A stretch of DNA of 64,000 nucleotides from Hymenobacter telluris (GCF_017313265.1 NZ_JAFLQZ010000008.1:124001-188000), one strand, 5' to 3'; counted from the first letter of the stretch, positions 16,708 through 28,296 are shown. The notes: generated from the sequence alone by a model not told the origin. Numbers and translations: made by a program.

Positions 16708-17088
16708 CTATTCGGCCTTGATGCCTCCGGCTTTCAAGTCTTCGAAGGCTCCAATGTTGATGACTTTTTTGAAGCCGGTTTCCTCCATCAGCACGGTGGT
16801 TTGGCCGCTGCGGTTACCGGAGGCACAGTACAGCAAGTAGGTTTTGTCTTTGTCGAGCTTGGCTATTTCAAAGCTGAAGCCAGCCGCTCTGAAGTCGATA
16901 TTGCGGGCTCCCTTCAAGTGGCCGGCGGCAAACTCGGCCGGGGTGCGCACATCAAGCAGCACTGTGTTAGGCTTTTTAAGGTAGTTGGCGGCTACAGCGG
17001 GCGGCACGGGCTTGGAGGCCGTTTGCGCCAGAGCAGGCTGCGTCAAGAAAAGGGCGCCAGCCAAAACCAGCAACAGAATGCGGGACAT
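16708..17088 (-). CDS. Periplasmic rhodanese-like domain protein
   Basis: A 126-residue single-domain rhodanese with a signal peptide (cleavage near PALAQ). The active-site loop is LLYCASGNRSG with C88, and the family aspartate region is LLDVRTPAEFAAGHLKGARNI. It may carry persulfide sulfur in the periplasm; the substrate is unknown. Its gene lies downstream of ligA on the same strand, separated by about 190 bases, so it probably has its own promoter. Confidence 0.9.
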   Translation of the reverse strand: MSRILLLVLAGALFLTQPALAQTASKPVPPAVAANYLKKPNTVLLDVRTPAEFAAGHLKGARNIDFRAAGFSFEIAKLDKDKTYLLYCASGNRSGQTTVLMEETGFKKVINIGAFEDLKAGGIKAE

Positions 17089-17276
17089 AAAATAACGTTG
17101 GAAGTAGGAGGGAGTGCGCAGCAGACAGCGCCAAGGGGCCGGCAGATTTTGGCCACCGGTACTCCCGGGCGCGTACTCCCCGAACTGGTCAGGGGGGATT
17201 TGAGACTGGCTACGCGGTAGCGAGACTAACCCGTTTGTGAAAGTACGCAGCCCGGGAGGCCGGTATTATGAGGGCA

Positions 17277-19616
<2,340 letters not shown>

Positions 19617-19626
19617 TTATTTCAGC

Positions 19627-20136
19627 TTACAGCTTGTCGGCAACCAGTACGCCGTCGGCCTCAAAGTTCAACTGCTCCTCGGGCTTGGTAATGGCGGCTA
19701 TTTCCTGGTCGGACTTGCCGGCATCCTTGGCGTAGTGCTGCAAATCGGCTACGGGTACCTCCTCGCGGTGCGCCCAGCCGTTGATTACCACAGTTTTGCC
19801 GGAAATATCTTTGGGTACGAAGAAAGCGTAGTCCTTGAAACGTACGCGCATCTCTTTGCCTTCGGGCGTTTTCATGGTCAGCCAGCAGCCTTTCGCCTGG
19901 CACACGGCATCGGCAGTGCCCACCAGCTTCACCTGCGCCGAGTCTTGGTTGCCCAGCACTTGCTTTAGCTCCGAGAGTGGCTTGGCTCCGTCGGCGGTGA
20001 TGGCAGCGCCGTAGGTTTTGCCTGCTACTTGGGTGGCCGGAGTGGCTGGTGTGGTAGCGGCCGTTTCCGAAGCGGGTGTAGACTGGCAGGCACTCAGCGA
20101 AACCAGGGCGGCGAAAGCAAGAATCTTGGAAGTCAT
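19627..20136 (-). CDS. DUF4920-type lipoprotein
   Basis: A 169-residue lipoprotein (lipobox LSAC, C17) with a Thr/Ala/Pro linker and a compact beta domain. The segments ADAVCQAKGCWLTMKT and MRVRFKDYAFFVPKDISGK are characteristic of the DUF4920 family of Bacteroidota. The two cysteines in CQAKGC might bind a metal or form a disulfide, which is inference. No function is established for the family to my knowledge. Confidence 0.82.
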   Translation of the reverse strand: MTSKILAFAALVSLSACQSTPASETAATTPATPATQVAGKTYGAAITADGAKPLSELKQVLGNQDSAQVKLVGTADAVCQAKGCWLTMKTPEGKEMRVRFKDYAFFVPKDISGKTVVINGWAHREEVPVADLQHYAKDAGKSDQEIAAITKPEEQLNFEADGVLVADKL

Positions 20137-20218
20137 GGAGTTGAGCAGTGAAGTTGGAAGGTTGCCGCCGGAAAAATACGATTTTTCAGTTGGCTTTTCT
20201 GCTGTTCTACTTCACTCT

Positions 20219-21055
20219 CTACTGGCCAGCGTTGCGCGAGGCCAACTCCCGTACCTCGTCGAGCTTACCGCTCTTGTTGTAAATCTCTGTGCGCACAATA
20301 CCTACGCCGGGCGCATAGAAATCCACCTGTTTCACGTTGGTGCGGAGGGCCATATCAGGGCGCGGCACGGTGGCACTCTCGCGGGCGGACTCCACTTTGT
20401 AGCAGGAAAACGTGCCGGCGGGCGTCTTTAAGGGGGTTGGACCGCTCACCACTTTCCGTTTGCGAATGGTGGTGCTCACCGTGGCAATACTCACCACCGA
20501 GCTGCTCACCTGCACGCTGATGCCGCCGGGCGGGAGGGTGCTGCCCACGGTGGGGGTGTTGGGCCAGGCCAGCGGGGTAGGATTATACACCAGTTTCCGG
20601 TCGCGGAAGGAGCGAAGCGCATCCGTATTCAAGTCGGCGAGGCCATCGGTGAAACAGGTGTCGCGGCGGGTACGGAAGGTGAGGTCTTGCAGGTGTACGA
20701 GGCCGTTCTTGGTATTGTAAAGGCCGCTTTTGAGGGTGGCGGTGTACTCGGGTACTTTGCGGTCCTTGCTTTCTTCGCGCTCCTTGCGGGCCAGCGTTAC
20801 TACGCGCTGCCGCAACTCCCCGGTTGGTTTGCCATTCCCGTTCAGCACCCGGTACGTCAGTTCCATGTTGTCGGCCATGTTGAACGGCGACATAGTTTCG
20901 GCAGGAGCCGGCTGATCCGTAGGGCCCAGCATAGTGGGGGTAGCGGCCGGCTGGATTGGGGAGGTAGATACGGGGCTGTTCTGAGCCTGCATGGCCGTGG
21001 GAGGCAGCAGCAAGGCCTGTGCAAGCAGCAAAGTGCGAAAGGGGGGAATCAGCAT
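20219..21055 (-). CDS. Secreted TapB/DUF3108-like protein
   Basis: A 278-residue exported protein. The signal peptide MLIPPFRTLLLAQALLLPPTAMQAQ is followed by a Pro/Thr linker. A beta-rich domain begins at NMELTYRVLNGNGKPTGELRQ and ends in VDFYAPGVGIVRTEIYNKSGKL, a pattern seen in DUF3108/TapB-like proteins of Bacteroidota. Function unknown. An ATG 12 codons upstream is possible, but the chosen start gives the better signal peptide. It forms a minus-strand series with the DUF4920 gene, 82 bases away. Confidence 0.72.
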   Translation of the reverse strand: MLIPPFRTLLLAQALLLPPTAMQAQNSPVSTSPIQPAATPTMLGPTDQPAPAETMSPFNMADNMELTYRVLNGNGKPTGELRQRVVTLARKEREESKDRKVPEYTATLKSGLYNTKNGLVHLQDLTFRTRRDTCFTDGLADLNTDALRSFRDRKLVYNPTPLAWPNTPTVGSTLPPGGISVQVSSSVVSIATVSTTIRKRKVVSGPTPLKTPAGTFSCYKVESARESATVPRPDMALRTNVKQVDFYAPGVGIVRTEIYNKSGKLDEVRELASRNAGQ

Positions 21056-21365
21056 GGAAAGAGCGGCGAAAAGGTCGGTAATGGCCCACATACGTGGTGC
21101 AACTATTTTTGATTACGGTAGAGTTATCAAAAAGTATACAGCCGTTATGCAAGAGTGGCAGATAAATGCAAACAGTGCGCCAGTTAATTTCTGACCTGCC
21201 TACGCGCAGGCAACTGGCAGGTGATGAGCATCCAGCAGTTCCTGCGGGGCATAGTGGCGCCACCGCGTAGGCGTAGCACAGTAGGCAAAGCTGCGCAGAC
21301 ACGTAACTTGCGCCGAAGCCAGTCCGTTTTCCTGTACTGTACACGCATTATTTCCCCCTACGCTC

Positions 21366-21966
21366 ATGCCTGATTCTTCGCAACAAGCCACTTCCTGGGC
21401 CGATACGGCCGCTTCTTTGCTCTCCAAGCTGTCGGGCGGGGTGGAGCTGGCCCTGGCCTTCGACCAGATGGAACTGCAAGTGCCCAACCCGCAAAATCCC
21501 AATGCCCCGGCTGCTACCTGGCGCCTGAATGGCTCGTTGCGCATCCGTACCCGCGGCGAAAACTCACCTTCGGCCAGTAATAACCCCGCCGCCCTGCCAC
21601 CCGCAAAGCCGACTTCCCTTGGCTAGTTCGCTGGAAATAGAGGCGCAGCTGGTGGTAACGCTGGATGGCGACGATGTGCAGATTGCCGCATCAGGCACCT
21701 ACCTGATTGTCAACTTCCCCAGCCAGCGGGTGTTCGACAAGATTACCAGCGGCCCCCCCAAAGACCCCAATGCGCCGCCCAAGCCCAAATCAGCTAAACG
21801 AATTGACCCATTACAGCAGCTCAACGACCTGGCACTCCGGTTGGGGCTGGTGCTGGATATGCGCGTGGCCGGCAAAACCCACGTCACGTTCGGGACGGGC
21901 CGCAGCGCCAAGATTACCATCAACGCGGTGCTAGGCAAAATCGGGTCTTTTTTCCGGGGCGACTGA
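21366..21966 (+). pseudogene. Frameshifted gene for a conserved hypothetical protein
   Basis: Two overlapping reading frames look like halves of one protein. The first (21366-21626) starts MPDSSQQATSWADTAA and ends at TAG after KPTSLG. The second continues in the +1 frame as LASSLEIEAQLVVTLDG and ends SFFRGD at 21966. Removing one G from CTTGGCTAG near 21618-21626 joins PTSL to ASSLEIEA and gives about 199 residues with consistent composition. There is no obvious slippery heptamer, so a genuine mutation or a sequencing error is likelier than programmed frameshifting. No family recognised. Confidence 0.7.
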
Positions 21967-22036
21967 GTAGCAGTGTAAGCTCACAACGCCTCTGAAACCT
22001 TGCTTTTTCAGGCAGCAGGCGCATTAACCGACTGCA

Positions 22037-22096
22037 CCCCGCCCGCCAGCGAGTACCAGCCAGAATTCGCGGAGCTGTACTTGTTGGCGGGCGGGG
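22037..22096 (+). terminator. GC-rich hairpin after the frameshifted gene
   Basis: Perfect 12-base arms CCCCGCCCGCCA (22037-22048) and its complement (22085-22096) with a 36-base loop, followed by CTTTTG. The same edge continues into a promoter-like TATCTTG (22106-22112) for the COX3-like gene. Confidence 0.6.
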
Positions 22097-22207
22097 CTTT
22101 TGCGTATCTTGCTATATAGGCTTCGGCGCCAATAGCTCGGTTTCGTTAGGAACTAAAGGCCGGTGAATTGGTTAGCTAAAGACTCCGCTTTCATCCTGTC
22201 CCACCGC

Positions 22208-22852
22208 ATGAACTCCGATAGAGAACGTAAAGATAAAGTAGGGGCCAACCGGCCGGCCTCCACCTTTCAGCGCATGGAGCGGATGCCGCCGCTGCTCATG
22301 ATGCTGTACCTGGGTATGGTGGGCATTGGGGTGCTGTTTCTGGGGCTGGTTGTGGCCTTCGCCTACACCCGCTACCACGAAGACCTGCCCCGCGGCCTGC
22401 ACCCCTTTCCTAAGTTCTTTTCCATCAGTACGATTGTGCTGCTAATCAGCAGCTACGTGCTGGCCCAAGGCCAGCGCCTCTACCGCGCCGACGATGTGCT
22501 TAACCTGTCGCGCTGCCTGGGGGCCACGCTGTTGCTGGGCTGCATCTTTGCGGGGTTGCAGGTGCTGGGCTGGCGTGAGCTAATGGTGCAGAACGTGTTT
22601 ATGGATGGGGCCGATACCGGCAAGTACATCTACATGATTTCGGCGCTGCACGTAGCGCACTTATTGGGTGGCATGCTGTTTCTGCTGGCGCTGTTGCTGC
22701 GCACCATCCACGCCTCCCGCGACGCCGTCAGGACGCTGGTTTTCATCCGCAACCCTTACCGCCGCCTGCAACTACGCCTGCTCAGCCGGTTCTGGCACTT
22801 CGTTGATGCGCTCTGGGTGATGCTGTTCGTGGTGTTTGTGTTTCTGTATTGA
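22208..22852 (+). CDS. Cytochrome c oxidase subunit III-like membrane protein
   Basis: A 214-residue integral membrane protein with five predicted helices. The last helices carry SALHVAHLLGG and FWHFVDALWVMLF, matching the conserved histidines and the HFxDxxW motif of heme-copper oxidase subunit III. No subunit I or II lies nearby, so it is an isolated copy: it may complete an oxidase encoded elsewhere or be a paralogue. The ATG start at 22208 (MNSDRERKDK) is preferred to an upstream GTG at 22163. It ends at repeat R3. Confidence 0.85.
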   Translation: MNSDRERKDKVGANRPASTFQRMERMPPLLMMLYLGMVGIGVLFLGLVVAFAYTRYHEDLPRGLHPFPKFFSISTIVLLISSYVLAQGQRLYRADDVLNLSRCLGATLLLGCIFAGLQVLGWRELMVQNVFMDGADTGKYIYMISALHVAHLLGGMLFLLALLLRTIHASRDAVRTLVFIRNPYRRLQLRLLSRFWHFVDALWVMLFVVFVFLY

Positions 22853-22854
22853 TG

Positions 22855-22939
22855 GTGAACCGGTGAGTTTTATATTCTGCTTGCGCCACTTGCACCGTTC
22901 GAACATCAAACTCACCAGTTCACTATCTCACTAGTTCAC
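22855..22939. repeat. Palindromic repeat R3
   Basis: GTGAACCGGTGAGTTT (22855-22870) and its near complement (22908-22923) match 15 of 16. A second direct copy of the TCAC(C/T)AGTTCAC word follows (22912-22923, 22928-22939). The right end provides the TGA stop of the minus-strand T9SS cargo gene, and the COX3-like stop lies just outside the left end. Confidence 0.75.
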
Positions 22940-25194
22940 CGTTCCAGCGTGATCGGGCCTTTGAATTTGCGGCCATCGGTGTATTCTATCAGGTAGAAAT
23001 ACACGCCGGGCACAGCCTGCCCGCCGTCCCAGCGGAAGTTGCGGTCCTTGGATTGATAAACCAGGTTGCCCCAGCGCGAGAAAATCTTCACGTCGGCAAA
23101 GCGGGAGCCACAGAAATCGGGGGGCAAATCGGGAACAGTGAAGGTGGCGTTTTTATCGTCGCCGTTAGGGGTGAAGATGTTGACGGGCCGAAACGCCACC
23201 GTATCGGGGTTAATCAGCTCGAAGCGCACGACCCGCGTCTGCGGCACCGGCTGGCAAGTGGATTCCTGGAGCTGAAACGTAACTTCCAAGGCCCGGCCTA
23301 CTTGGTCGTAGCCAGCACAGTTGGCATCCCAGCGGAAGGTAGCGGAGGCCTGCCCGTTGCCGTTGGTGGGCCGGAAGCTCATGCCCGCGTCGGCCAGCTC
23401 GAACCCGTTGCCAGTGGCCGAAAGCACCAGCGCGTCCCGGTCGGTATCGGTGCCGTTGAAGGTAGCCTCGTACACGCCGCCTACCAGCCGCCGGATTACC
23501 GTGGGCTCGGTGGCCGAAGGCGCCCGTGGCAGGGAAGTGGCCAGCACAGGCGGAGCGTTGGTGTAATCCACCTGAATGGGTACCGTCAGGGTTACCGTTT
23601 GAGGGTCATTGCACGGCCCGGCCGAGGCCAGAAACCGGAATTCGTGCATCGGCCTACCCACGGCCCGGCAGTCAACCCGCCACGTAAATCGGCCGCGGGT
23701 TTGGTTGCCGTTTACGCCCTGCACAAAGGTGGCGCCCAGTTCCGTGGGCTGAAATCCTACGCCTGTCATCGTCAGTGTCACGGGGTCACTATCCGGGTCG
23801 GTGCCCGTCACGTCAAACGTAATCAGGTCGCCAACGCGGGCCCGTAGGGGCAGGGCCGGGCCGGCGGTGCTCACCAGAGCGGGCGGGCCGTTGGGGTCGG
23901 GCTGGGCCGTGAAAGCCACCCGCACGGTGTCGCGCTTGGGCAGGCTGCACCCGTCATCGGCTACTATCACATCCAGGTAGTACACCTGCCCGCGCGAGCT
24001 AAAGCAACTCGGAAAGCAGAGCTGCGACACCAGCGTATCGGGCGCGCCGGGCGTTTTAATCATGCCTTGCGTGAGCGTGAAGCTGGGCAGCAATGAGCCG
24101 GGGAAATTCACGGCCCGCAAGCTCAAACTCAGGCGCGAAGGCGAGTCGGCATCGGTGAAGCGCAAATTCAGGCAGCGGCTGAAGCCGGGCCGTAGCCGCA
24201 GCGTGTCGCGCCCTTCCCGGTAAGGCCCGCGGCTGGTGGCGGCCTGCACCGTCATGGTCGGGGTTGAGTTTTGGGCGCACGGAATTACCTTGAGCTGGAA
24301 GTCGCGCCGGGCCTCGCCAATCTTTACGCCCTTGCGGTATTCCACGCATTTCAGGCCGAACACAAACAACCCCTGGCGGGTGGGGCGCACCTGCAAGCGG
24401 CCCGTCAGCCGGTTGATGCTCAGCGTGGGAGCCCCCGGAATCTGGCTGTTCACGCTGTTGCCCGCCGACCAGGTAATTTCCTGGTAGGGCTGAGGTTCGG
24501 CAACGGGTTTGGGGAAAACGCTGGTAGCGTGCCCGTTGAAGGGCGTCGCCAGCTCGTACACCAGCGAGTCGCCGTCGGCATCCTGCCCTCCGAAGTCGTA
24601 GTAGAACAGCTCGTTGATGCAGGCGTAGTCGCTGAGGGGCGGGAAGATGCGGGGCGTGGAGTCGCGGAAGGGCTGGCCGTTGCGCACCACCGCCGGAAAC
24701 TCCAGGTAGAACGTCTGGCCGGCATCGGCGGCATTCACAATGTTGTTGATGCCATTGTTGCGGCAGCACCGCTCCACGGCGGCGTAGTAGCCACCCGCGC
24801 TGTTGTAGCGGTTGGCCGCCAGCTCCACGCGCGCCGTGTACACAATGCGGCGCGTTATCAAATCGGGCGTGGAGCAGGCCGGGTTGGTGTAGTTGACCAG
24901 CGTGTTGTTGGACAGCGGCAGCACCACGTTCTGCATGCGCGCGTTGCTGTTCTTGTCGAAAATGCTGACCGTCAGGTCGCTGTCGAGGGCGCCGGGCTGA
25001 CCGTTGAGCGCATCGAAGTACAGGTTAAGCGTTATCTGGTACGTGGAGCCGCTCAGGTACTGCAGGTCCATTTCGCCTCCCACAATGTGCGTAGCCCGGC
25101 CCGGCCGGCTGAAGGCGAGCAGCAACACAAACAGGAGTAGCAGACCTGGTAGCCGCGGGCTGAAATCGGGAAGTCGGCGTATAAGTGAAAGCAT
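22936..25194 (-). CDS. Large T9SS cargo protein with type B (gliding-motility-associated) C-terminal domain
   Basis: A 752-residue secreted surface protein. A signal peptide ends near RPGRATHIVGGEM, after which repeated beta-sandwich (PKD/Ig-like) modules follow. The last 85 residues (VNIFTPNGDDKNATFTV ... KIFSRWGNLVYQS ... WDGGQAVPGVYFYLIEY) are the type B sorting domain recognised by the type IX secretion system. The N-terminal THIVGGEMDLQYLSGSTYQITL is common in Hymenobacter surface proteins. A role as adhesin or matrix protein is inference. Its stop codon is supplied by repeat R3. It is transcribed divergently from the M1 peptidase, which is also T9SS cargo. Confidence 0.9.
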   Translation of the reverse strand: MLSLIRRLPDFSPRLPGLLLLFVLLLAFSRPGRATHIVGGEMDLQYLSGSTYQITLNLYFDALNGQPGALDSDLTVSIFDKNSNARMQNVVLPLSNNTLVNYTNPACSTPDLITRRIVYTARVELAANRYNSAGGYYAAVERCCRNNGINNIVNAADAGQTFYLEFPAVVRNGQPFRDSTPRIFPPLSDYACINELFYYDFGGQDADGDSLVYELATPFNGHATSVFPKPVAEPQPYQEITWSAGNSVNSQIPGAPTLSINRLTGRLQVRPTRQGLFVFGLKCVEYRKGVKIGEARRDFQLKVIPCAQNSTPTMTVQAATSRGPYREGRDTLRLRPGFSRCLNLRFTDADSPSRLSLSLRAVNFPGSLLPSFTLTQGMIKTPGAPDTLVSQLCFPSCFSSRGQVYYLDVIVADDGCSLPKRDTVRVAFTAQPDPNGPPALVSTAGPALPLRARVGDLITFDVTGTDPDSDPVTLTMTGVGFQPTELGATFVQGVNGNQTRGRFTWRVDCRAVGRPMHEFRFLASAGPCNDPQTVTLTVPIQVDYTNAPPVLATSLPRAPSATEPTVIRRLVGGVYEATFNGTDTDRDALVLSATGNGFELADAGMSFRPTNGNGQASATFRWDANCAGYDQVGRALEVTFQLQESTCQPVPQTRVVRFELINPDTVAFRPVNIFTPNGDDKNATFTVPDLPPDFCGSRFADVKIFSRWGNLVYQSKDRNFRWDGGQAVPGVYFYLIEYTDGRKFKGPITLER

Positions 25195-25293
25195 AGTGCA
25201 ACGGCAAAAAAGCAAGGAGAACAGGTTCGAAATATACAACCCGCGCCGGGGAAGCAGGTTCAGTGACTACAACGGTTTATGCGGGTGCTTGCG

Positions 25294-25300
25294 TATCTTG
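25294..25300 (+). promoter_or_regulatory. Possible minus-seven element of the M1 peptidase gene
   Basis: TATCTTG within TTGCGTATCTTG, the same 12-base string found ahead of the COX3-like gene near 22101-22112. It is shorter than TAnnTTTG by one T and gives a leader of about 50 bases. Confidence 0.35.
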
Positions 25301-25358
25301 TTCCACCTTGGCAACCTGCTTGCGTTACGCCCTTTCACTTTCTATAGCTGCCTTACCT

Positions 25359-27401
25359 ATGCCGCGTTTTTACTTGCTGATACTGAGTATGCTACTGGCT
25401 GGGCCCAGCCTGCGGGCCCAGCAGCCCCAACCCCGGCCCGGCGTTCCTAACATCGGGGCCGATGCGGCCTTTAGCTGTGCGCTAGCCCACGAGCGGGCCG
25501 CCCTGCGGCAACCCACTACCACCGTGCGCCACCGCCAGAAAATGGACCGCTACGATGTGAAGTATTATAAGCTTGACTTGGCGCTGGAAAACAACTCGCG
25601 CAACGTGAGCGGCAACGTGCGGATGCTGGCCCGTACCGTGCAACCCCTCGATTCCGTGGCCTTCGAGCTGTACCCGACTTACACCATCGACTCGGTGGTG
25701 GTGAACGGGCGCCGCTCACCGGGCGTACGCCGCGCCGGCCCCGACGTAACGGCGGCGCTGCCGTTAGGAGTGGCGGCTAATACGTTGTTTAGTACGCTCA
25801 TTTACTATCGGGGCACCGCACCCAGCGGGCAGTCGGCGGCTATCGGCAATGCGTTGAGTACCAATACGGCCCCCACGTACGGCGTAAACGTGACGTGGAG
25901 CCTTTCGGAGCCGTTTTCGGCGCATGAGTGGTGGCCCTGCAAGCAGGTGCTCACCGACAAAGCCGATTCGGTGGACGTGTGGGTGACCACCAGCAGCAGT
26001 AACAAGGTGGGTTCCAACGGCGTGTTGCAGCGCGTCACGGCGCTGCCCGGCAGCAAGAGCCGCTACGAGTGGAAGCACCGCGCCAAGCCCATTGCCTACT
26101 ACCTCGTATCGGTGGCCGTGGCGCCGTATATCGAGTACGTCAACTACGCCAACCCCACCGGCGGCCCCCAGATTCCGATTGTTAATTACGTGTACAACCA
26201 AGCGGCGCTGAACACCTTCCGGACCGAAATTGACCGCACGCCAGGGTTCATTGAGAACTTCTCCAGCTTAATTGGGCTCTACCCATTTGCCTCCGAAAAG
26301 TACGGCCACAGTATGGCCCCAATCGGGGGCGGCATGGAGCACCAGACCATGACCACGCAAGACGGCTTCACGTTCACGCTTACGGCGCACGAGCTGTTCC
26401 ATCAATGGTTCGGCGACAACGTAACCTGCAACTCGTGGGAGGATATCTGGCTGAACGAAAGCTTTGCGTCGTATGGTGAGTACTTGTCGCTCAATGCCTT
26501 TGCTGCCACCGCCCCGCGTACGGCGCAAGATTGGATGGAGGAAGCGCAATACTACGCCCGCTACCGCTATGCCGGCGGCGGCCAGTGGACCCCCATGCTC
26601 GGCGGCAGTGTGCGCGTGCCCGATACCACCAATGTCGGCCGTATTTTCGACTACTACCTCACCTACAAGAAGGGCGCCACGGTGGTGCACATGCTGCGTT
26701 ACTTACTGAACGACGACGTGAAGTTTTTCCGGGCGTTGCGCACCTACCAGGCCACCTACAGCGGCCGGACTGCCCGCACCATCGACTTGCAGCGCGTATT
26801 TGAAACCGAGGCCGGCCGGCCGTTGCAGTATTTCTTCGACCAGTGGTTTGCCGGGCAGGGCTACCCCACCTTCAACGTCCGCTGGAACCAGGTGGGGCAA
26901 AATTTCTACCTGCGCAACACCGAAACCGTGAGCATGGGCACGGCAACCCCGTTTTTCGATACCGAGCTAGACTACCGGCTGGTTTTCACCGATAATACCA
27001 CCCAAACCCTGCGGCTGCGGCAAAACCAACTGGTATCATCTTACAGCATTCCCGTTACCAAAACCGTGTTGCGCCTCGAAGTAGACCCCAACCAGTGGAT
27101 ACTGAAAGGCGATGGTACTACCGTGCGCGACAACAGTCTGGTGCTGAGCAGCCGCGCTGCTGCCGCCCTTACGCGCCTCACGGTGTACCCCAACCCGTGC
27201 CGTGAAACCTTGCTGATAGCCGACCTCACCACCCGCGCCGTGGCGGAAGTAACCGATGCCACCGGCCGCGTACTGCTGCGCCAAAACGTGAGCCCCCTCA
27301 CCGCCCAGCTTGATACGCGCCGCCTGGCTGCTGGCCTTTACCACTTGCGCCTCACGGCGTCCGACGGAGCGGTTTCACTGGCCCGCTTCGTGCGGGAGTA
27401 A
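25359..27401 (+). CDS. M1-family metallopeptidase with T9SS type A sorting domain
   Basis: A 680-residue secreted zinc aminopeptidase. The signal peptide ends near LRAQ. The zinc site is HELFHQW (H344, E345, H348) with E367 in WLNESFASYGEY, and the exopeptidase motif reads GGGMEHQ (322-328) where GAMEN is usual. The C-terminal 80 residues (LTVYPNPCRETLLIADL ... LAAGLYHLRLTASDG) are a Por-type sorting domain that sends the protein through the type IX system to the surface. The start MPRFYLLIL is chosen for its signal peptide. A 15-base-arm terminator follows. Confidence 0.94.
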   Translation: MPRFYLLILSMLLAGPSLRAQQPQPRPGVPNIGADAAFSCALAHERAALRQPTTTVRHRQKMDRYDVKYYKLDLALENNSRNVSGNVRMLARTVQPLDSVAFELYPTYTIDSVVVNGRRSPGVRRAGPDVTAALPLGVAANTLFSTLIYYRGTAPSGQSAAIGNALSTNTAPTYGVNVTWSLSEPFSAHEWWPCKQVLTDKADSVDVWVTTSSSNKVGSNGVLQRVTALPGSKSRYEWKHRAKPIAYYLVSVAVAPYIEYVNYANPTGGPQIPIVNYVYNQAALNTFRTEIDRTPGFIENFSSLIGLYPFASEKYGHSMAPIGGGMEHQTMTTQDGFTFTLTAHELFHQWFGDNVTCNSWEDIWLNESFASYGEYLSLNAFAATAPRTAQDWMEEAQYYARYRYAGGGQWTPMLGGSVRVPDTTNVGRIFDYYLTYKKGATVVHMLRYLLNDDVKFFRALRTYQATYSGRTARTIDLQRVFETEAGRPLQYFFDQWFAGQGYPTFNVRWNQVGQNFYLRNTETVSMGTATPFFDTELDYRLVFTDNTTQTLRLRQNQLVSSYSIPVTKTVLRLEVDPNQWILKGDGTTVRDNSLVLSSRAAAALTRLTVYPNPCRETLLIADLTTRAVAEVTDATGRVLLRQNVSPLTAQLDTRRLAAGLYHLRLTASDGAVSLARFVRE

Positions 27402-27426
27402 AACGAACTGCCTTAGTGGATTTACG

Positions 27427-27466
27427 CACAAGCCCTTGACAACACTATAGCTGTCAAGGGCTTGTG
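27427..27466. terminator. Hairpin terminator between convergent genes
   Basis: Perfect 15-base arms (27427-27441 and 27452-27466) with a 10-base loop, between the M1 peptidase and the conserved unknown gene on the other strand. Confidence 0.82.
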
Positions 27467-27492
27467 GCGTTTAAAGGAAAGGTGTGGGCTGC

Positions 27493-28125
27493 TTAGCCCT
27501 TGTAATATTCGTTGATGAGGGCCTGCACCTCGGGCGGCGCGGCAGGCATATCAAGCGCCGCGGCCATCAACTCATCAAAAGAATGGGCGGGCGTGAAAAT
27601 ATCGTCTTGATAAGCATTGCTGGTGAACCGGATAAAGCCGGGCTGCTCATTAATACTCACCAAATCGATGGTGACGGTGCCGAACTGCTGCACGCAGCGC
27701 CCGGTGTACGTGCAGTCGTTGGGCAGTGGCTTCAGGAAGTGCTTCTCGATGGTTTCGGTGTAGCGCTCATGTGGCAGGATACGCCGGTCGGAAGTGGAGA
27801 GGTGGTAGCCTAGCGCCAGCACCCGGTCACGAAGCAGATCGAAGAAATGGCGGAAGTTGCCGGGGCCGATGCTGGGGTCGTAGAAAAACACCGCTCCTTT
27901 GCGGCCCGCTTCTGAGAGCAGCTGCACCCGCAAGCCCTGGCCCTGAACCCCGGCTTTCTGGAAATGGTAGGCCTTAAAATAAGGCCCGGCCCAGTTCAGA
28001 TACACCTGCTGCTTCACCCACTGGTCGTGCCTGCGTACCTCGGCCGGGGTGCGGCGTAGCGGGTGCCATTCGGCCGAGGAGGGAGCCGAATGCGAGGCGA
28101 AAAGACGTTTGAGAAAAGGGTGCAA
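27493..28125 (-). CDS. Conserved protein of unknown function
   Basis: About 210 residues, cytoplasmic in appearance, with segments such as WHPLRRTPAEVRRHDQW, VFFYDPSIGPGNFRHFFDLLRDRV and GTVTIDLVSINEQPGFIRF. I recall nothing about its function. The start is uncertain: the frame is open to an ATG at 28239, but that would overlap the terminator hairpin of the upstream gene (28232-28262). The TTG at 28125 (LHPFLKRLFASHS) is therefore preferred. There is no signal peptide with this start. Confidence 0.7.
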   Translation of the reverse strand: MHPFLKRLFASHSAPSSAEWHPLRRTPAEVRRHDQWVKQQVYLNWAGPYFKAYHFQKAGVQGQGLRVQLLSEAGRKGAVFFYDPSIGPGNFRHFFDLLRDRVLALGYHLSTSDRRILPHERYTETIEKHFLKPLPNDCTYTGRCVQQFGTVTIDLVSINEQPGFIRFTSNAYQDDIFTPAHSFDELMAAALDMPAAPPEVQALINEYYKG

Positions 28126-28231
28126 GGCGGTGGAAGGCAGTATGGGGAAAGAACACCGGCCCGCGCAAATGGTTTCGGTAGCTGCGCCAACGCAACCGCA
28201 CCGAAACACGAAAAACGGGCCATATAAAGCA

Positions 28232-28262
28232 GAAGGCAAGCTCCGTGCCCGAGCTTGCCTTC
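28232..28262 (-). terminator. Hairpin terminator of the first DUF2147 gene
   Basis: Perfect 12-base arms (28232-28243 and 28251-28262), loop CGTGCCC, just beyond the stop of the DUF2147 gene at 28297. Confidence 0.75.
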
Positions 28263-28296
28263 CACCAAAAATCCCGAAAAATACCTACCCGGCACG

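Noticed and set aside
21600..21630. Programmed +1 frameshift
   Set aside because: No slippery codon, stop-codon context or Shine-Dalgarno-like stimulator like that of prfB; mutation or sequence error is simpler.
24271..25140. 289-codon plus-strand open frame opposite the T9SS cargo gene
   Set aside because: Antisense shadow; Val/Gly/Arg-rich composition and no signal or domain.
28126..28239. N-terminal extension of the conserved unknown protein to the ATG at 28239
   Set aside because: It would begin inside the terminator hairpin of the upstream gene and adds a Cys/Pro-rich stretch unlike the rest.
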